Below are positions 8,090 to 17,946 of a stretch of 64,000 nucleotides of DNA, in pieces. The stretch is taken from positions 1-64,000 of the forward strand of contig NZ_JAUYFF010000004.1 of NCBI RefSeq assembly GCF_030691015.1, written 5' to 3'. The notes beneath the pieces were generated by a model. That model saw only the letters and a program-made list of their open reading frames with translations. It did not search any database and had not been told where the DNA came from. Positions within the stretch are counted from its first letter, which is position 1, and each line of letters begins with the position of its first letter. The position numbers were made by a program, and so were the translations under genes. The DNA comes from Sulfuricurvum sp. Its GTDB lineage: Bacteria; Campylobacterota; Campylobacteria; Campylobacterales; Sulfurimonadaceae.

Positions 8090-10597
8090 ATGAAAGCTGT
8101 TGTGATGGCTGGTGGGTTTGGGACACGGATCCAACCGCTAACAAATTCTATCCCTAAACCTATGCTACCGATAATGAATCGTCCAATGATGGAACACACC
8201 ATAATGAGCCTTAGGGCTTTGGGAATTACCGACTTTATTGTTCTTCTATATTTTAAACCTGATGTTATTAAAGAGTATTTTAAAGACGGAAGCCAGTGGG
8301 GGATTAACATCACCTATGTTCTTCCGGATGATGATTATGGGACTGCGGGTGCCGTTAAAAAAGCCCAAGAGTTTATCGGTAAGGAAAATTTTATTATTAT
8401 CAGCGGTGATTTGGTCACCGATTTTGATTTTCAAAAAATATTCGATTATCATAACTCCAAAAAATCTAAACTTACTATTACCCTGACCTCTGTTGATAAT
8501 CCGCTTGAATTTGGAGTTGTTATCGCCAACAAAGAGGGGAAAATCGAAAAATTTCTTGAAAAACCGAGTTGGGGAGAGGTATTTAGCGATACGATCAATA
8601 CCGGAATTTATATTATAGAACCGGAAATTCTTGACTACATCCCCAATAATGAAAATTTTGATTTTGCAAAAGACCTTTTCCCCCTCCTTATGCGTAAAGG
8701 GATAGATTTAATGGCGGGATATGCACAAGGGTACTGGCGTGACGTCGGAAATCCTGAGAGCTACCGTGATGTCTATGAGGATCTTCTCAGCGGGAAAATA
8801 AAGCTGAATCTGGGTGGAGAAGCGGTTAAGTATATTGATGGTGTTCTTATTTGCGAAGAAGACAATACCCTCGATGAAAGTGTCGAAGTAATCGGGATCG
8901 TTGTCATCGGGAAGAATGTAACGGTTAAGAAAGGGACGAAACTTAACAACGTTGTTATTGGAGACAATGTCACCATAGGAAGTTCGTCCAAAGTGTGCAA
9001 CACGGTTATATGGAATGACGTTGTGATCGGACGCAATGCCAAACTTGACGGATGTGTCATTTGTAACAACAACCATATCGGCAAAAATGTGACGGCAAAA
9101 TCAGGATTGATTTTAGCGGAGGGGTGCGAACTCGGTGAATTGGTCATGGTTGAAAAAGATGTCACCATTTGGCCGGACAAAGTGATCGAAGATGCCTCTA
9201 TCGTTAGCCGAAGCGTTATTTTGGGGAGTAAATATAAGAATTCTATTTTTGAAAACGGGATGGTTATCGGAAAGGCAAATGTTGAAATATCCTGTGAGAT
9301 GGCGACCAAACTTGCCGAAGCATTCGGTGCGCAACTTCCTGTAGGTTCAACAGTTTTAGTATCGCGAGACAACAGTAAAAGTTCTCGTATGCTTAAGCGT
9401 GCTTTTTTAGGGGGACTTCTTTCCTCAGGGATGAATGTTTTGGATTACAATGCGGTATCGTCTCCTGTAATGCGGTGCAGCCTCTCTTCACATGAGGAAT
9501 ACGGTGCGGGTGTTCATGTGAATCAAAAGCTTGACGATCCTACCAGTGTTGTCATTACGTTTTACAATGAAGAAGCGTTGCGGATCAATACCGAGGTAGC
9601 AAAAAAAGTGGAGAAAGCATTTTTTAAAGAGACTTTCCGTCGCGTTGATTACTCACGAATCGGACAAATTTATAATTCGGATCACCAAAAAGAGTACAAA
9701 GAGTACCAAAAAGGGATGGAAGATCTGTTAAAGTCACATATGTTTAAGTGCCTTGATTGCCGCGTTGCCGTTGATATGATGCACGGGATGGCATCAGAAG
9801 TTTTCCCTACTGTCCTTAACGATTTGGGGGTAGATCATATTATGTTTAATGCCCATCCTGATGAGCGCCGTTTGGAAAACATCAATACCCTCACAAAATC
9901 GACAAATGATGACATGAGTGCGGTCATTAAAGCGTTGAACCTCGATGCAGGATTTATGATTTATCCCCATGGACAGCGTTTGGAAATGATGTGCGATAAA
10001 GGGATACTTCTAAGCAAACAGTCTGCCCTTTATGCCGTATTGACACTGTTGAATATGGAAGCAGAAAATTTAGGTGTTAAAAAACGGGTATTCTTGCCGA
10101 CATGGGCTGCTGATCTTGTTACTTTTAATCATCTTGAGATTGAATACGGGCAGTATGCGAATTTCAAATCAGAAAAAATGAAAAGTTATGATCTTGTCAC
10201 TACGGGGGAGGGTAATTACGCATTTACCGAATTTTCTACCCATCGTGATTCGATGTACGCGACACTTAAAATCTTGGAGATGATCGTTAACCATCAGGTT
10301 AAACTTTCTGAAATCATGGAAACTATGCCGCGCTTTTATTATCACTCTTTTCAGGTTTCGTGCAAACAGTCGCAAAAAGGGAAAATGATGCGTATGTTTT
10401 TAGAAGATGCCAAAGATAAGGAATCCTCAACGCTCGACGGGGTCAAAATATGGCTCGATAAGCATGATTGGATTCTAATGATACCCGATCAGTACAATGA
10501 TCACCTCAATCTCTACATTCAAGCAAAAAATCAGATAGCCGGTGAAAAAATTCATCAGATGTACACACGTAAAATTGAGGAATGGATGGCCTCTTAA
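8090..10597 (+). CDS. Sugar-phosphate nucleotidyltransferase fused to a degenerate phosphomannomutase domain
   Basis: An 835-residue fusion. Residues 1-235 are an NTP-transferase domain with GGFGTR (8-13) and K23, as in mannose-1-phosphate guanylyltransferases and glucose-1-phosphate nucleotidyltransferases. Residues about 250-370 are hexapeptide repeats forming a left-handed beta helix. The rest resembles a phosphomannomutase/phosphoglucomutase, but active-site loops are altered. Where TASHNP is expected there is VNQKLDDP (about 477-484). The DGDGDR metal loop is replaced by YPHGQR (625-630), and the sugar loop reads GEGNYAF. The mutase half is therefore probably non-catalytic and perhaps regulatory. 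The ATG at 8090 follows an AAGGAG site. It is the first gene of the glycogen operon; the nucleotide used (GDP, ADP or UDP) cannot be told from sequence. Confidence 0.85.
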   Translation: MKAVVMAGGFGTRIQPLTNSIPKPMLPIMNRPMMEHTIMSLRALGITDFIVLLYFKPDVIKEYFKDGSQWGINITYVLPDDDYGTAGAVKKAQEFIGKENFIIISGDLVTDFDFQKIFDYHNSKKSKLTITLTSVDNPLEFGVVIANKEGKIEKFLEKPSWGEVFSDTINTGIYIIEPEILDYIPNNENFDFAKDLFPLLMRKGIDLMAGYAQGYWRDVGNPESYRDVYEDLLSGKIKLNLGGEAVKYIDGVLICEEDNTLDESVEVIGIVVIGKNVTVKKGTKLNNVVIGDNVTIGSSSKVCNTVIWNDVVIGRNAKLDGCVICNNNHIGKNVTAKSGLILAEGCELGELVMVEKDVTIWPDKVIEDASIVSRSVILGSKYKNSIFENGMVIGKANVEISCEMATKLAEAFGAQLPVGSTVLVSRDNSKSSRMLKRAFLGGLLSSGMNVLDYNAVSSPVMRCSLSSHEEYGAGVHVNQKLDDPTSVVITFYNEEALRINTEVAKKVEKAFFKETFRRVDYSRIGQIYNSDHQKEYKEYQKGMEDLLKSHMFKCLDCRVAVDMMHGMASEVFPTVLNDLGVDHIMFNAHPDERRLENINTLTKSTNDDMSAVIKALNLDAGFMIYPHGQRLEMMCDKGILLSKQSALYAVLTLLNMEAENLGVKKRVFLPTWAADLVTFNHLEIEYGQYANFKSEKMKSYDLVTTGEGNYAFTEFSTHRDSMYATLKILEMIVNHQVKLSEIMETMPRFYYHSFQVSCKQSQKGKMMRMFLEDAKDKESSTLDGVKIWLDKHDWILMIPDQYNDHLNLYIQAKNQIAGEKIHQMYTRKIEEWMAS

Positions 10598-12630
10598 TGG
10601 ATAAAAAACCTTTATCGCTTTCATTTTTCTGGCATATGCATCAGCCTGATTATCGAGGAAGTGACGGGGTTATGACTATGCCGTGGGTCTTTTTGCACGC
10701 CATAAAAGATTATTATGAAATGCCGTGGCTCGTGAGCCGATATCCCCATATCAAGGCAACTTTCAATCTGACAGCAACCCTTATGGAGCAGCTGGAACTT
10801 TACACGGATCCTCTAAAATACGATTATTTTCTATCCTTATGGGCAAAGTATCCTTCTGATCTCGACGTATTATCACGCCAATGGCTTATAAAACTGTGCA
10901 AATCGACCCAATTTGAAACTATGGTGAGGCCGATAAAACGGTATGAATATCTGTATGGCAAAAATGAGTACAGTGATGATGAGCTGATCGATTTAGAAGT
11001 CCTTTTTATGTTGGCATGGTGCGGAAACTGTCTCCGTAATGAAAACCTAATGGTTAAAGAGATGTTAGGTCGCGGAGAGGGATTTACTCAACATGATAAA
11101 GAGCGTCTTCTCGACGAGCTTTGCAGTTTTATCCAAACGATTATTCCGTTTTATGCCTCATTGCAGCAAGAAGGGCGTATTTCGGTCTCAACTACCCCCT
11201 ATTATCACCCGATTTTGCCACTTTTGATCGATATGGAAAATGCTTCTTTGGCCAATCCTCACACGGTACTTCCTCAACGTCCTATTTCATTGGTTGAGGA
11301 TGCACGACAGCATATTGAACGCTCCATTGCACTATACAAAAAACATTTCAAAAAAAAGCCGACAGGATTTTGGCCTGCTGAGGGTGCGGTAGATACGAAA
11401 AGTGTTGCCCTCTATCGCGAATACGGCGTGGAGTGGATTGCTACGGACGAAGCGATATTATTTCACACACTCGGGAATGAAAATCGAAAAGATCTTTATA
11501 AAACGTACAGCTTTAATGGTGTCACTATGGGGTTCAGAGACCATGGATTGAGTGATTTGATCGGTTTTACCTATCGGTTTAAAAGTGCTGAGGATGCGGT
11601 AAACCACTTTATCCATTCCGTTGAATCTATTTACAACGAACAAAGTGACCCTTCTGTTTTTGTGATTGTCGATGGAGAGAATGCATGGGAATTTTATGAG
11701 AATAACGGATTTGATTTTTTTAGCGCACTCTATTCACGTTTAGAGACAACACCGTGGTGCAAAAGCGTCACAATGGATGAGATGGCAAAAGGTAAAAATC
11801 ATATCGAATTGGAAACACTCCATCCCGGAAGTTGGATTCACGGTACATTTGATACGTGGTCAGGGCACCCCCAAAAAAATAGGGCGTGGGAACTGATTTT
11901 TCAGACCCGTCGGGATGCCGGAAATTTTAAAGGAGCCGTTTCAGATGATACGGCACGTAAAATTTCGGAACATTTTTTAGCATCGGAGTGCAGTGATTGG
12001 TTTTGGTGGTACGGTGATGATCATGTTAGTGATTTTGCTGTTGAATTTGATCTTCTGTTTCGAAACCATTTGATCGCAATATATGAGTTGTTGGAATTTG
12101 CACCCCCTGCAAATCTCTATCAACCGATCGTTACAATGGCAGATAGTGCCCCTTTTTGGGTCAAACCGCAATCTCCTCTTACCCCGATTATTGACGGTAA
12201 ATACTCCTCTTTTTTTGAGTGGCTGGGATGCGGAAGTATGGATGAACGAAAACTCTACTCCACCATGGACCGAGTACGCGGACCTATCGATACTCTCTAT
12301 TACGGTCACGATAAAAAAGCGATTTATGTAGCATTTGAGGGAAATGTTTCTAAAATAGACCGTCGTGATTTAAAACTTCTGGTTATATGCGAAGAGAACT
12401 CTGAGCAGTTTGAGTTTGATTTGGAGAGACTAACATCAGCTGAAAATGATAGGGTTGCACTCGATGAACGGCTCGAAATAGTCCTTTCACGATCTCATTT
12501 TGGAACGATGCGATTGTTTCATTTGCGATTTGAGCTAGTGAGCGGATCAAAAATACTGCAAACGATGCCCGGTAACGGAGCGCTTGTGATCGATTTGGAT
12601 GAGCATTATGCAGCCAACTGGTTTGTGTAA
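10597..12630 (+). CDS. GH57 glycoside hydrolase (alpha-amylase/amylopullulanase-like)
   Basis: A 677-residue glycoside hydrolase family 57 protein. Conserved region 1 is HMHQPDY (13-19). The likely nucleophile is E262 in GFWPAEGAVD and the likely acid/base is D359 in VDGENAW. Members cleave or transfer alpha-1,4 (some alpha-1,6) glucan bonds. Residues after about 500 form an extra beta-rich domain. The start ATG shares its A with the preceding stop (TAATG), indicating coupling; an in-frame ATG at 10582 has no properly spaced ribosome site. No signal peptide, so it acts on cytoplasmic glycogen. Confidence 0.88.
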   Translation: MDKKPLSLSFFWHMHQPDYRGSDGVMTMPWVFLHAIKDYYEMPWLVSRYPHIKATFNLTATLMEQLELYTDPLKYDYFLSLWAKYPSDLDVLSRQWLIKLCKSTQFETMVRPIKRYEYLYGKNEYSDDELIDLEVLFMLAWCGNCLRNENLMVKEMLGRGEGFTQHDKERLLDELCSFIQTIIPFYASLQQEGRISVSTTPYYHPILPLLIDMENASLANPHTVLPQRPISLVEDARQHIERSIALYKKHFKKKPTGFWPAEGAVDTKSVALYREYGVEWIATDEAILFHTLGNENRKDLYKTYSFNGVTMGFRDHGLSDLIGFTYRFKSAEDAVNHFIHSVESIYNEQSDPSVFVIVDGENAWEFYENNGFDFFSALYSRLETTPWCKSVTMDEMAKGKNHIELETLHPGSWIHGTFDTWSGHPQKNRAWELIFQTRRDAGNFKGAVSDDTARKISEHFLASECSDWFWWYGDDHVSDFAVEFDLLFRNHLIAIYELLEFAPPANLYQPIVTMADSAPFWVKPQSPLTPIIDGKYSSFFEWLGCGSMDERKLYSTMDRVRGPIDTLYYGHDKKAIYVAFEGNVSKIDRRDLKLLVICEENSEQFEFDLERLTSAENDRVALDERLEIVLSRSHFGTMRLFHLRFELVSGSKILQTMPGNGALVIDLDEHYAANWFV

Positions 12631-12647
12631 CTCTTAAAGGAAAACGG

Positions 12648-14693
12648 ATGTCTAAAACAGCACTTTTATTCGGGATACATATGCATCAGCCGGTGGATAA
12701 TTTCGACTGGGTCATTGAGCATGCGATAGCAGTATGTTATAAACCTTTCTTCGAGGTGATGAGCCGTTATCCCACCTTTTGTTTCAGTGTCCATTGCAGT
12801 GGATGGCTGATGGAGCAGATACAAATGCGTGATCCTGCGTTGTATCATCAGATTCAAAAGCTCTCCCAATCAGGGAGTATAGAATTCTTCAGTGCAGGGT
12901 ATTATGAACCGATTTTAAGTGTTATTCCCTCCCAAGATCGGGTTGCCCAGATCGAAAAACTTAACCGTTCTATCTCAGAATCATTCGGACAAATCCCAAA
13001 AGGGCTGTGGCTAACGGAGAGAGTATGGGAATCGTCGTTAATAACCGATTTGCATCGCAGTAAAATCGAGTATACGGTCATGGATGATTACCATTTTCAA
13101 TGTGCAGGATTTGATGAAGAGGTCCTCGATGGCTATTATATGAGCGAAGAGGGGGGTAAACGGATCGGAATCTTCCCCATCAGTAAAAAGCTTCGCTATG
13201 CTCTACCGTTTCAAAGCGTCGAGAATGCATTGAGTGCCATTAAAAGTTATACACGTGAAAACAATTCGGCTGCCATTATTTTTGACGATGCCGAAAAATT
13301 CGGTATGTGGCCCGGAACCCACGCATGGGTTTATGAAAAGCGATGGCTGGAAAAATTTGTTGAAGCCGTTTTAGCGGATGAAGCGATTGAACCGATTCAT
13401 TATGCGGAGTATTTCAAACAAAATAAGCCGCGAGGCCTCGCCTATGTTCCCAACGTCTCCTATTATGAGATGGGGGAGTGGAGTTTGAGTGCTGATGATG
13501 CTCTGCGACTTGAGCGGTACAAACAGGATATGGGGTTTGAGCAGTATGAAAAGGAGGGGGTGAAGTTTATCAAAGGGGGAATCTGGAAAAACTTCTTTGT
13601 TAAATATCCTGAGAGTAACCGTATTCATAAACGGATGTTGGAACTCTCCGAACAGCGCCCTGTTATTAATCGCAGTGATTTCGATACCGCCCTTTTTAAA
13701 CTTCAGACGAATGATCCGCTGTGGCATGGAGTTTTCGGAGGTCTCTATTTGCCGAACTTACGTGACACTGCCTATCGCTACCTCATCGAATGTGAAAACA
13801 TCCGATACGATAAAAGCAGTGTGATTGAGGCCAACAAGAATGAACTTGATGGATACGAGAAGGTTAAAGCACTGACGTCTGAGCTGATATTTCGATTTGA
13901 TAGCGCTTGCGGAGGACAGTTGGTTGAGTTTGATGTTCGCGATCGATGCTTCAATTATCAAAACACACTCACCCGCCGTAAAGAGGCGTATCATCAAAGA
14001 GTACTTGAACCGGTTACTATCACCTCTAAGGAAGAAAATCCGGCTGAAGACGGAATCGATACGATCCATACCGCGATAGCAGAAATGGACGATAGTTTAC
14101 GCGATGCGATTATCTATGACTGGTATCTTAAAAACTCGTTTATCGATCATATCAGTGACGAAACGTTTGACACGGAATGTTTTCGTCACTGTAACTTTAG
14201 AGAATACGGGGATTTTACCAATCAGCCTTTTGAATCGAAATGGAATCAACACTCCATCACCTTTTCACGTCACGGCGGGCTATATTTCCCCGAAAAAGTG
14301 GAAGCGTTTTTAGAAAAACAGTACGTTCCTCATGATAATTCTCTCGATTTTGAGATAAAGTTTACGAGTAAAGCAACAGAGAAATTGTTCTATATAGTGG
14401 AGCATAATTTACATTTTTCCAATGTCGATGAAGTACTTCTAAACGGATTGAGCGTCGAAGAAGAGGGGGAGATAGCGTTATGTTCAAGAGTCGAAATTAT
14501 CGATCGCGTTCTCGGGAAAAAGATAACCCTCTCCCTAAGCCAGCCGTCTCATATCCATTATTTTCAACTCAAAACCCTTTCTCAAAGTGAGCAAGGATTT
14601 GATTTAACGGTTCAGGGGATCAGTTTTGCGTTCGGCTTTGATTTTGTAGGCTCTTTTGCCCTTAAAGGAACGATGGAGATAGTCAATGTCTGA
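12648..14693 (+). CDS. GH57 4-alpha-glucanotransferase
   Basis: A 681-residue GH57 protein with the layout of Thermococcus litoralis 4-alpha-glucanotransferase. HMHQP is at 11-15, the nucleophile is E124 in WLTERVWE, and the acid/base D214 is in FDDAEKFGMWPGT. The DUF1925 middle and DUF1926 C-terminal beta-sandwich regions follow. It should disproportionate maltodextrins during glycogen build-up or breakdown. AAAGGA precedes the ATG by 7 nt. It overlaps the next gene by 8 nt. It differs clearly from the preceding GH57 gene, so the two are not a recent duplication. Confidence 0.9.
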   Translation: MSKTALLFGIHMHQPVDNFDWVIEHAIAVCYKPFFEVMSRYPTFCFSVHCSGWLMEQIQMRDPALYHQIQKLSQSGSIEFFSAGYYEPILSVIPSQDRVAQIEKLNRSISESFGQIPKGLWLTERVWESSLITDLHRSKIEYTVMDDYHFQCAGFDEEVLDGYYMSEEGGKRIGIFPISKKLRYALPFQSVENALSAIKSYTRENNSAAIIFDDAEKFGMWPGTHAWVYEKRWLEKFVEAVLADEAIEPIHYAEYFKQNKPRGLAYVPNVSYYEMGEWSLSADDALRLERYKQDMGFEQYEKEGVKFIKGGIWKNFFVKYPESNRIHKRMLELSEQRPVINRSDFDTALFKLQTNDPLWHGVFGGLYLPNLRDTAYRYLIECENIRYDKSSVIEANKNELDGYEKVKALTSELIFRFDSACGGQLVEFDVRDRCFNYQNTLTRRKEAYHQRVLEPVTITSKEENPAEDGIDTIHTAIAEMDDSLRDAIIYDWYLKNSFIDHISDETFDTECFRHCNFREYGDFTNQPFESKWNQHSITFSRHGGLYFPEKVEAFLEKQYVPHDNSLDFEIKFTSKATEKLFYIVEHNLHFSNVDEVLLNGLSVEEEGEIALCSRVEIIDRVLGKKITLSLSQPSHIHYFQLKTLSQSEQGFDLTVQGISFAFGFDFVGSFALKGTMEIVNV

Positions 14694-15696
14694 AATAAGG
14701 TACGATCGCCTCCATGATACCCACGTCCTTATAGCACCTGAGAGACTCCGTCATCCGGATGTTCCCCTTAGTGAGAGTGACGCCTTTGTGGGTGAACCAT
14801 GTCCGTTTTGTGAAGGGAATGAAGGGATGACCCCTCCTGAAATCTTTGCGCACCGCTCTGAGGGGAGTTTTCCGAATGAAGGGGGATGGGAGACTCGTGT
14901 TGTCCCCAATCTTTTTAAAGCAGTCCAGCTTGAAACCCCTCCTCATCACCATTTCGGATTATTTGAGTATTGGGAAGGATTTGGCGCCCATGAAGTGATT
15001 ATCGATACTCCGCGTCACACTACTTCGATGTCTGAGTGGAGCGAATCTGACGCGGTTTCTTGGCTTAAAACCCTTCGTCAGCGAGTCGGAGATTTGCGCC
15101 GTGATCAACGGTTGGCCTATCTCTCTTTATTTAAAAATGAAGGAAGAAATGCGGGCGCGACGATGAGCCATTGTCATACACAGTTGATCGGTCTTCCGAT
15201 GATTCCAAAAAATTGTGGAGAGATTTATCGAAGGTCGTATGAGTATTTTCAAACCAACGGCCATGCCCTGATGGAGTCTATACTCCAACATGAAGAGGAA
15301 ACAGGGTGTAGGGTTATTGAAAAAAAGGGAGAGTTTACCGCATTTTGCCCTTATGCGAGTACCTATCCTTTTGAAGTGATGATCAGTTCGATGAAAGAAG
15401 CGGGGCAAATCGATACCCTGAGCCGCACCCGCATTGAAACAGTTGCTTCACTTTTAGTCTCAACACTACAGCGGCTAAAGCGGCAACTGGGGGTATTTCA
15501 TTTTAACCTATGGGTGTCTACACCCCCTTTGATCGAAAACGAAGGGATCGGTTCGGCAGATTTGTGTCGTTTTACGATTCGTATTATGCCGCGTCTTTAT
15601 CAATTCGGTGGATTTGAACACACGACGGGCATTGTGATCAATCCGGTTACACCTGAGTTGGCGGCAAAATTATTACGGGAGAGCACACATGAATAA
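14686..15696 (+). CDS. galT: Galactose-1-phosphate uridylyltransferase-like enzyme
   Basis: A 336-residue HIT-superfamily nucleotidylyltransferase. Zn ligands C39 and C42 are in CPFC. The nucleotidylated histidine motif is HCHTQ (H162, H164, Q166). GalT exchanges UMP between UDP-glucose and galactose-1-phosphate. In an operon of glycogen enzymes without other galactose genes, a related ADP- or UDP-glucose phosphorylase activity is equally possible. It overlaps both neighbours by 8 nt, so it is firmly part of the operon. Confidence 0.85.
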   Translation: MSEIRYDRLHDTHVLIAPERLRHPDVPLSESDAFVGEPCPFCEGNEGMTPPEIFAHRSEGSFPNEGGWETRVVPNLFKAVQLETPPHHHFGLFEYWEGFGAHEVIIDTPRHTTSMSEWSESDAVSWLKTLRQRVGDLRRDQRLAYLSLFKNEGRNAGATMSHCHTQLIGLPMIPKNCGEIYRRSYEYFQTNGHALMESILQHEEETGCRVIEKKGEFTAFCPYASTYPFEVMISSMKEAGQIDTLSRTRIETVASLLVSTLQRLKRQLGVFHFNLWVSTPPLIENEGIGSADLCRFTIRIMPRLYQFGGFEHTTGIVINPVTPELAAKLLRESTHE

Positions 15697-17110
15697 AAAA
15701 CGTATGTTGTTCGCGTCAAGCGAAGTTTACCCCTTTGTTAAAACGGGAGGGCTGGCAGATGTTTCCCATTCGCTTCCTAGGGCGTTGAATGAGAGTTATG
15801 CGGTGAGTGTCGTATTACCCCTCTACAGCTCCATCGACCGTAAACAGTTTAAAATCAAACCTATCGAATCGTTTGAGATTGCTATGGGTGGTTCCTTGTA
15901 TGCGGTTGAAGTGTATGGAACGATCTATGAGAACGTAGCGTATCGCTTTATCTATGCGCCCTTGCTGTGTGATCGGGAGTTTTTGTATGGTCCTCCTGAG
16001 TGCGGGTATGAGGATAACGCTCTTCGATTCGGACTCTTCTCGTATGCTATCGCCGAATTGCTACGACGTGAGAAATACGCGATTGCCCATCTAAACGATT
16101 GGCAGTGTGCACTGGCCGCGCTTTTAATAAAGGAAGATAGCACGCTAGAGACGAAGTGCGTGTATACCATCCATAATTTAGCGTATCAAGGGGTATTTCC
16201 CCCTTCGCTATTGCCACAAATCGGTATTAATGAGAGTTATTTCACTATGGATGCGCTTGAGTTTTACAATCAGGTCAATTTTATGAAAGCGGGAATTGCG
16301 TACGCTGATGCCGTTACAACCGTAAGCCCTACCTACGCAAAAGAGATTTTAACGCCAGAATTCGGATGCGGACTGGAAGGATTTTTACACGTTCATCGCC
16401 GTAAACTGAGCGGGATCATAAACGGAATCGATCCGGATCATTTTTCCCCTTCGTGTGATGAGGCATTGGTTGAGAAGTACACCAATGCCAAAGGGAAGAA
16501 AAGCTCAAAAAGCGATCTTTTGAAGCAGTTGGGGCTTAAAGGCTCTAGTAAACCCCTTTTTGCCTTTATCGGTCGTTTCACCCATCAAAAAGGGATCGAT
16601 ATTTTGGTGGAATCTCTACCGAAAATTGCTCAGATGGAGTGCAATGTCGTATTGCTGGGAGAGGGAGAAGAGGGGTATCGTGACGCACTTGCCTCTCTCT
16701 CTGAGGGTTACGGTAATCTCCATTTGAGCTTCGGATATGATGAAGTAATTTCACATAGGATGTACGCGGCGGCCGATTTCTTGCTAATGCCCTCACTCTT
16801 TGAACCATGCGGGCTGAACCAGATGATCGCCTATGCCTACGGAGCCGTTCCGATAGTGAATAAAGTGGGGGGATTGGCTGATACGGTGAAAAAAGTTGAA
16901 TCATACGATGAGAATACTCCATTTGGATACGGAGTAGTGTTTACCTCGCCGACCTCACGTTCTTTGGTCGCGGCGGTGAAAAAATCGTGTGAACTCTACA
17001 GTGATAAAAAACACTTTGAAGCCGTTGTCAATCACAATATGAAATGCGATTTTTCATGGAGTGAAAGTGCCAAAGCATACGAAGGGATCTATGCGAGACT
17101 CTCGAAGTGA
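15689..17110 (+). CDS. glgA: Glycogen synthase, copy 1
   Basis: A 473-residue GT5 glycosyltransferase. The N-terminal K18-TGGLADV loop binds the nucleotide sugar, and EPCGLNQM with VGGLADTV forms the C-terminal donor-binding site. It elongates alpha-1,4-glucan from ADP-glucose (bacterial type) in the cytoplasm. It starts 8 nt inside galT and its stop overlaps the next gene as GTGA. A second, distinct synthase is encoded 0.8 kb downstream. Confidence 0.93.
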   Translation: MNKKRMLFASSEVYPFVKTGGLADVSHSLPRALNESYAVSVVLPLYSSIDRKQFKIKPIESFEIAMGGSLYAVEVYGTIYENVAYRFIYAPLLCDREFLYGPPECGYEDNALRFGLFSYAIAELLRREKYAIAHLNDWQCALAALLIKEDSTLETKCVYTIHNLAYQGVFPPSLLPQIGINESYFTMDALEFYNQVNFMKAGIAYADAVTTVSPTYAKEILTPEFGCGLEGFLHVHRRKLSGIINGIDPDHFSPSCDEALVEKYTNAKGKKSSKSDLLKQLGLKGSSKPLFAFIGRFTHQKGIDILVESLPKIAQMECNVVLLGEGEEGYRDALASLSEGYGNLHLSFGYDEVISHRMYAAADFLLMPSLFEPCGLNQMIAYAYGAVPIVNKVGGLADTVKKVESYDENTPFGYGVVFTSPTSRSLVAAVKKSCELYSDKKHFEAVVNHNMKCDFSWSESAKAYEGIYARLSK

Positions 17111-17946
17111 AAAAACTTTTTATCGATATCGGCGGCACCCATCTTCGAGGTGAAATAGAGAGTGAAGAGGGTAGCTTCCGTGATACTATCAGCTCTCACG
17201 AGATGGGGTTGTTGACTTATATTGATACACAAATGGCTCTTCATCCCCAAATCGATTTTATAGGTATCTCCTATGCAGGACAGGTCAACAAGGGGGTTAT
17301 AGCGGCTTCCCCTAATATTAATATTGATAAATATGATATTGTCGCGGAGATAAAATCCCGTTATGGGATACGCTCTTGTATCGATAATGATCTCAACTGT
17401 GCCGTTCGTGCTGAAGCCTCATACTGGAAATCAGACAGTATTGCCGCGTTATTTGTCGGAACGGGTATCGGTGCGGCGGTGATTGATGAGGGGGGATTGG
17501 TACGTGGCAGCCGCAATATGGCGTACGAAATTGGACATATTCCTTATCGAGAATCGCCGCTTCACTGCGGATGCGGACGAAGCAACTGCATCGAGCTCTA
17601 TGCATCAGGATCTGGGATGGAAAAATGGCTAAAGTATTACGGCAGTGAAAAGCCCCCTTATTTAGAGAGTCTAAAAACATCAAACACCGATGAACACGCT
17701 GTTGCCACCCAATTTGAAGAGGCATTTCTTTATGCGGCAGGAGTCTTAGTCACCCTTGCCAATCCTGAGATTTTGGTGATTGGGGGAGGGGTAATAGATC
17801 AGAACCCTTATTTGGTTACACTGTTACGAGAAAAAATAAATCATTATGCCTTGGCTCCTGCATTGGAAGGGCTACGTATTGAGATGAGCGTATTAGAAAA
17901 TGCTCCATTAGAGGGGGCAAAATTGTTGGAGGATGATAATGGATAA
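17107..17946 (+). CDS. ROK-family glucokinase
   Basis: A 279-residue ROK kinase. The ATP site is DIGGTHLRG (7-15), and the zinc motif CGCGRSNC (C154, C156, C161) is followed by IELYASG. GTGIGA and a C-terminal IGGGV phosphate loop are present. No N-terminal helix-turn-helix, so an enzyme rather than a repressor. It would phosphorylate glucose released by the alpha-glucan enzymes of the operon. The GTG start overlaps the glgA stop by 4 nt. Confidence 0.88.
   Translation: MKKLFIDIGGTHLRGEIESEEGSFRDTISSHEMGLLTYIDTQMALHPQIDFIGISYAGQVNKGVIAASPNINIDKYDIVAEIKSRYGIRSCIDNDLNCAVRAEASYWKSDSIAALFVGTGIGAAVIDEGGLVRGSRNMAYEIGHIPYRESPLHCGCGRSNCIELYASGSGMEKWLKYYGSEKPPYLESLKTSNTDEHAVATQFEEAFLYAAGVLVTLANPEILVIGGGVIDQNPYLVTLLREKINHYALAPALEGLRIEMSVLENAPLEGAKLLEDDNG

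Noticed and set aside
8773-9372. 199-codon minus-strand frame inside the nucleotidyltransferase gene
   Set aside because: Shadow of the hexapeptide-repeat region; low-complexity Ser/Thr-rich translation and no ribosome site.
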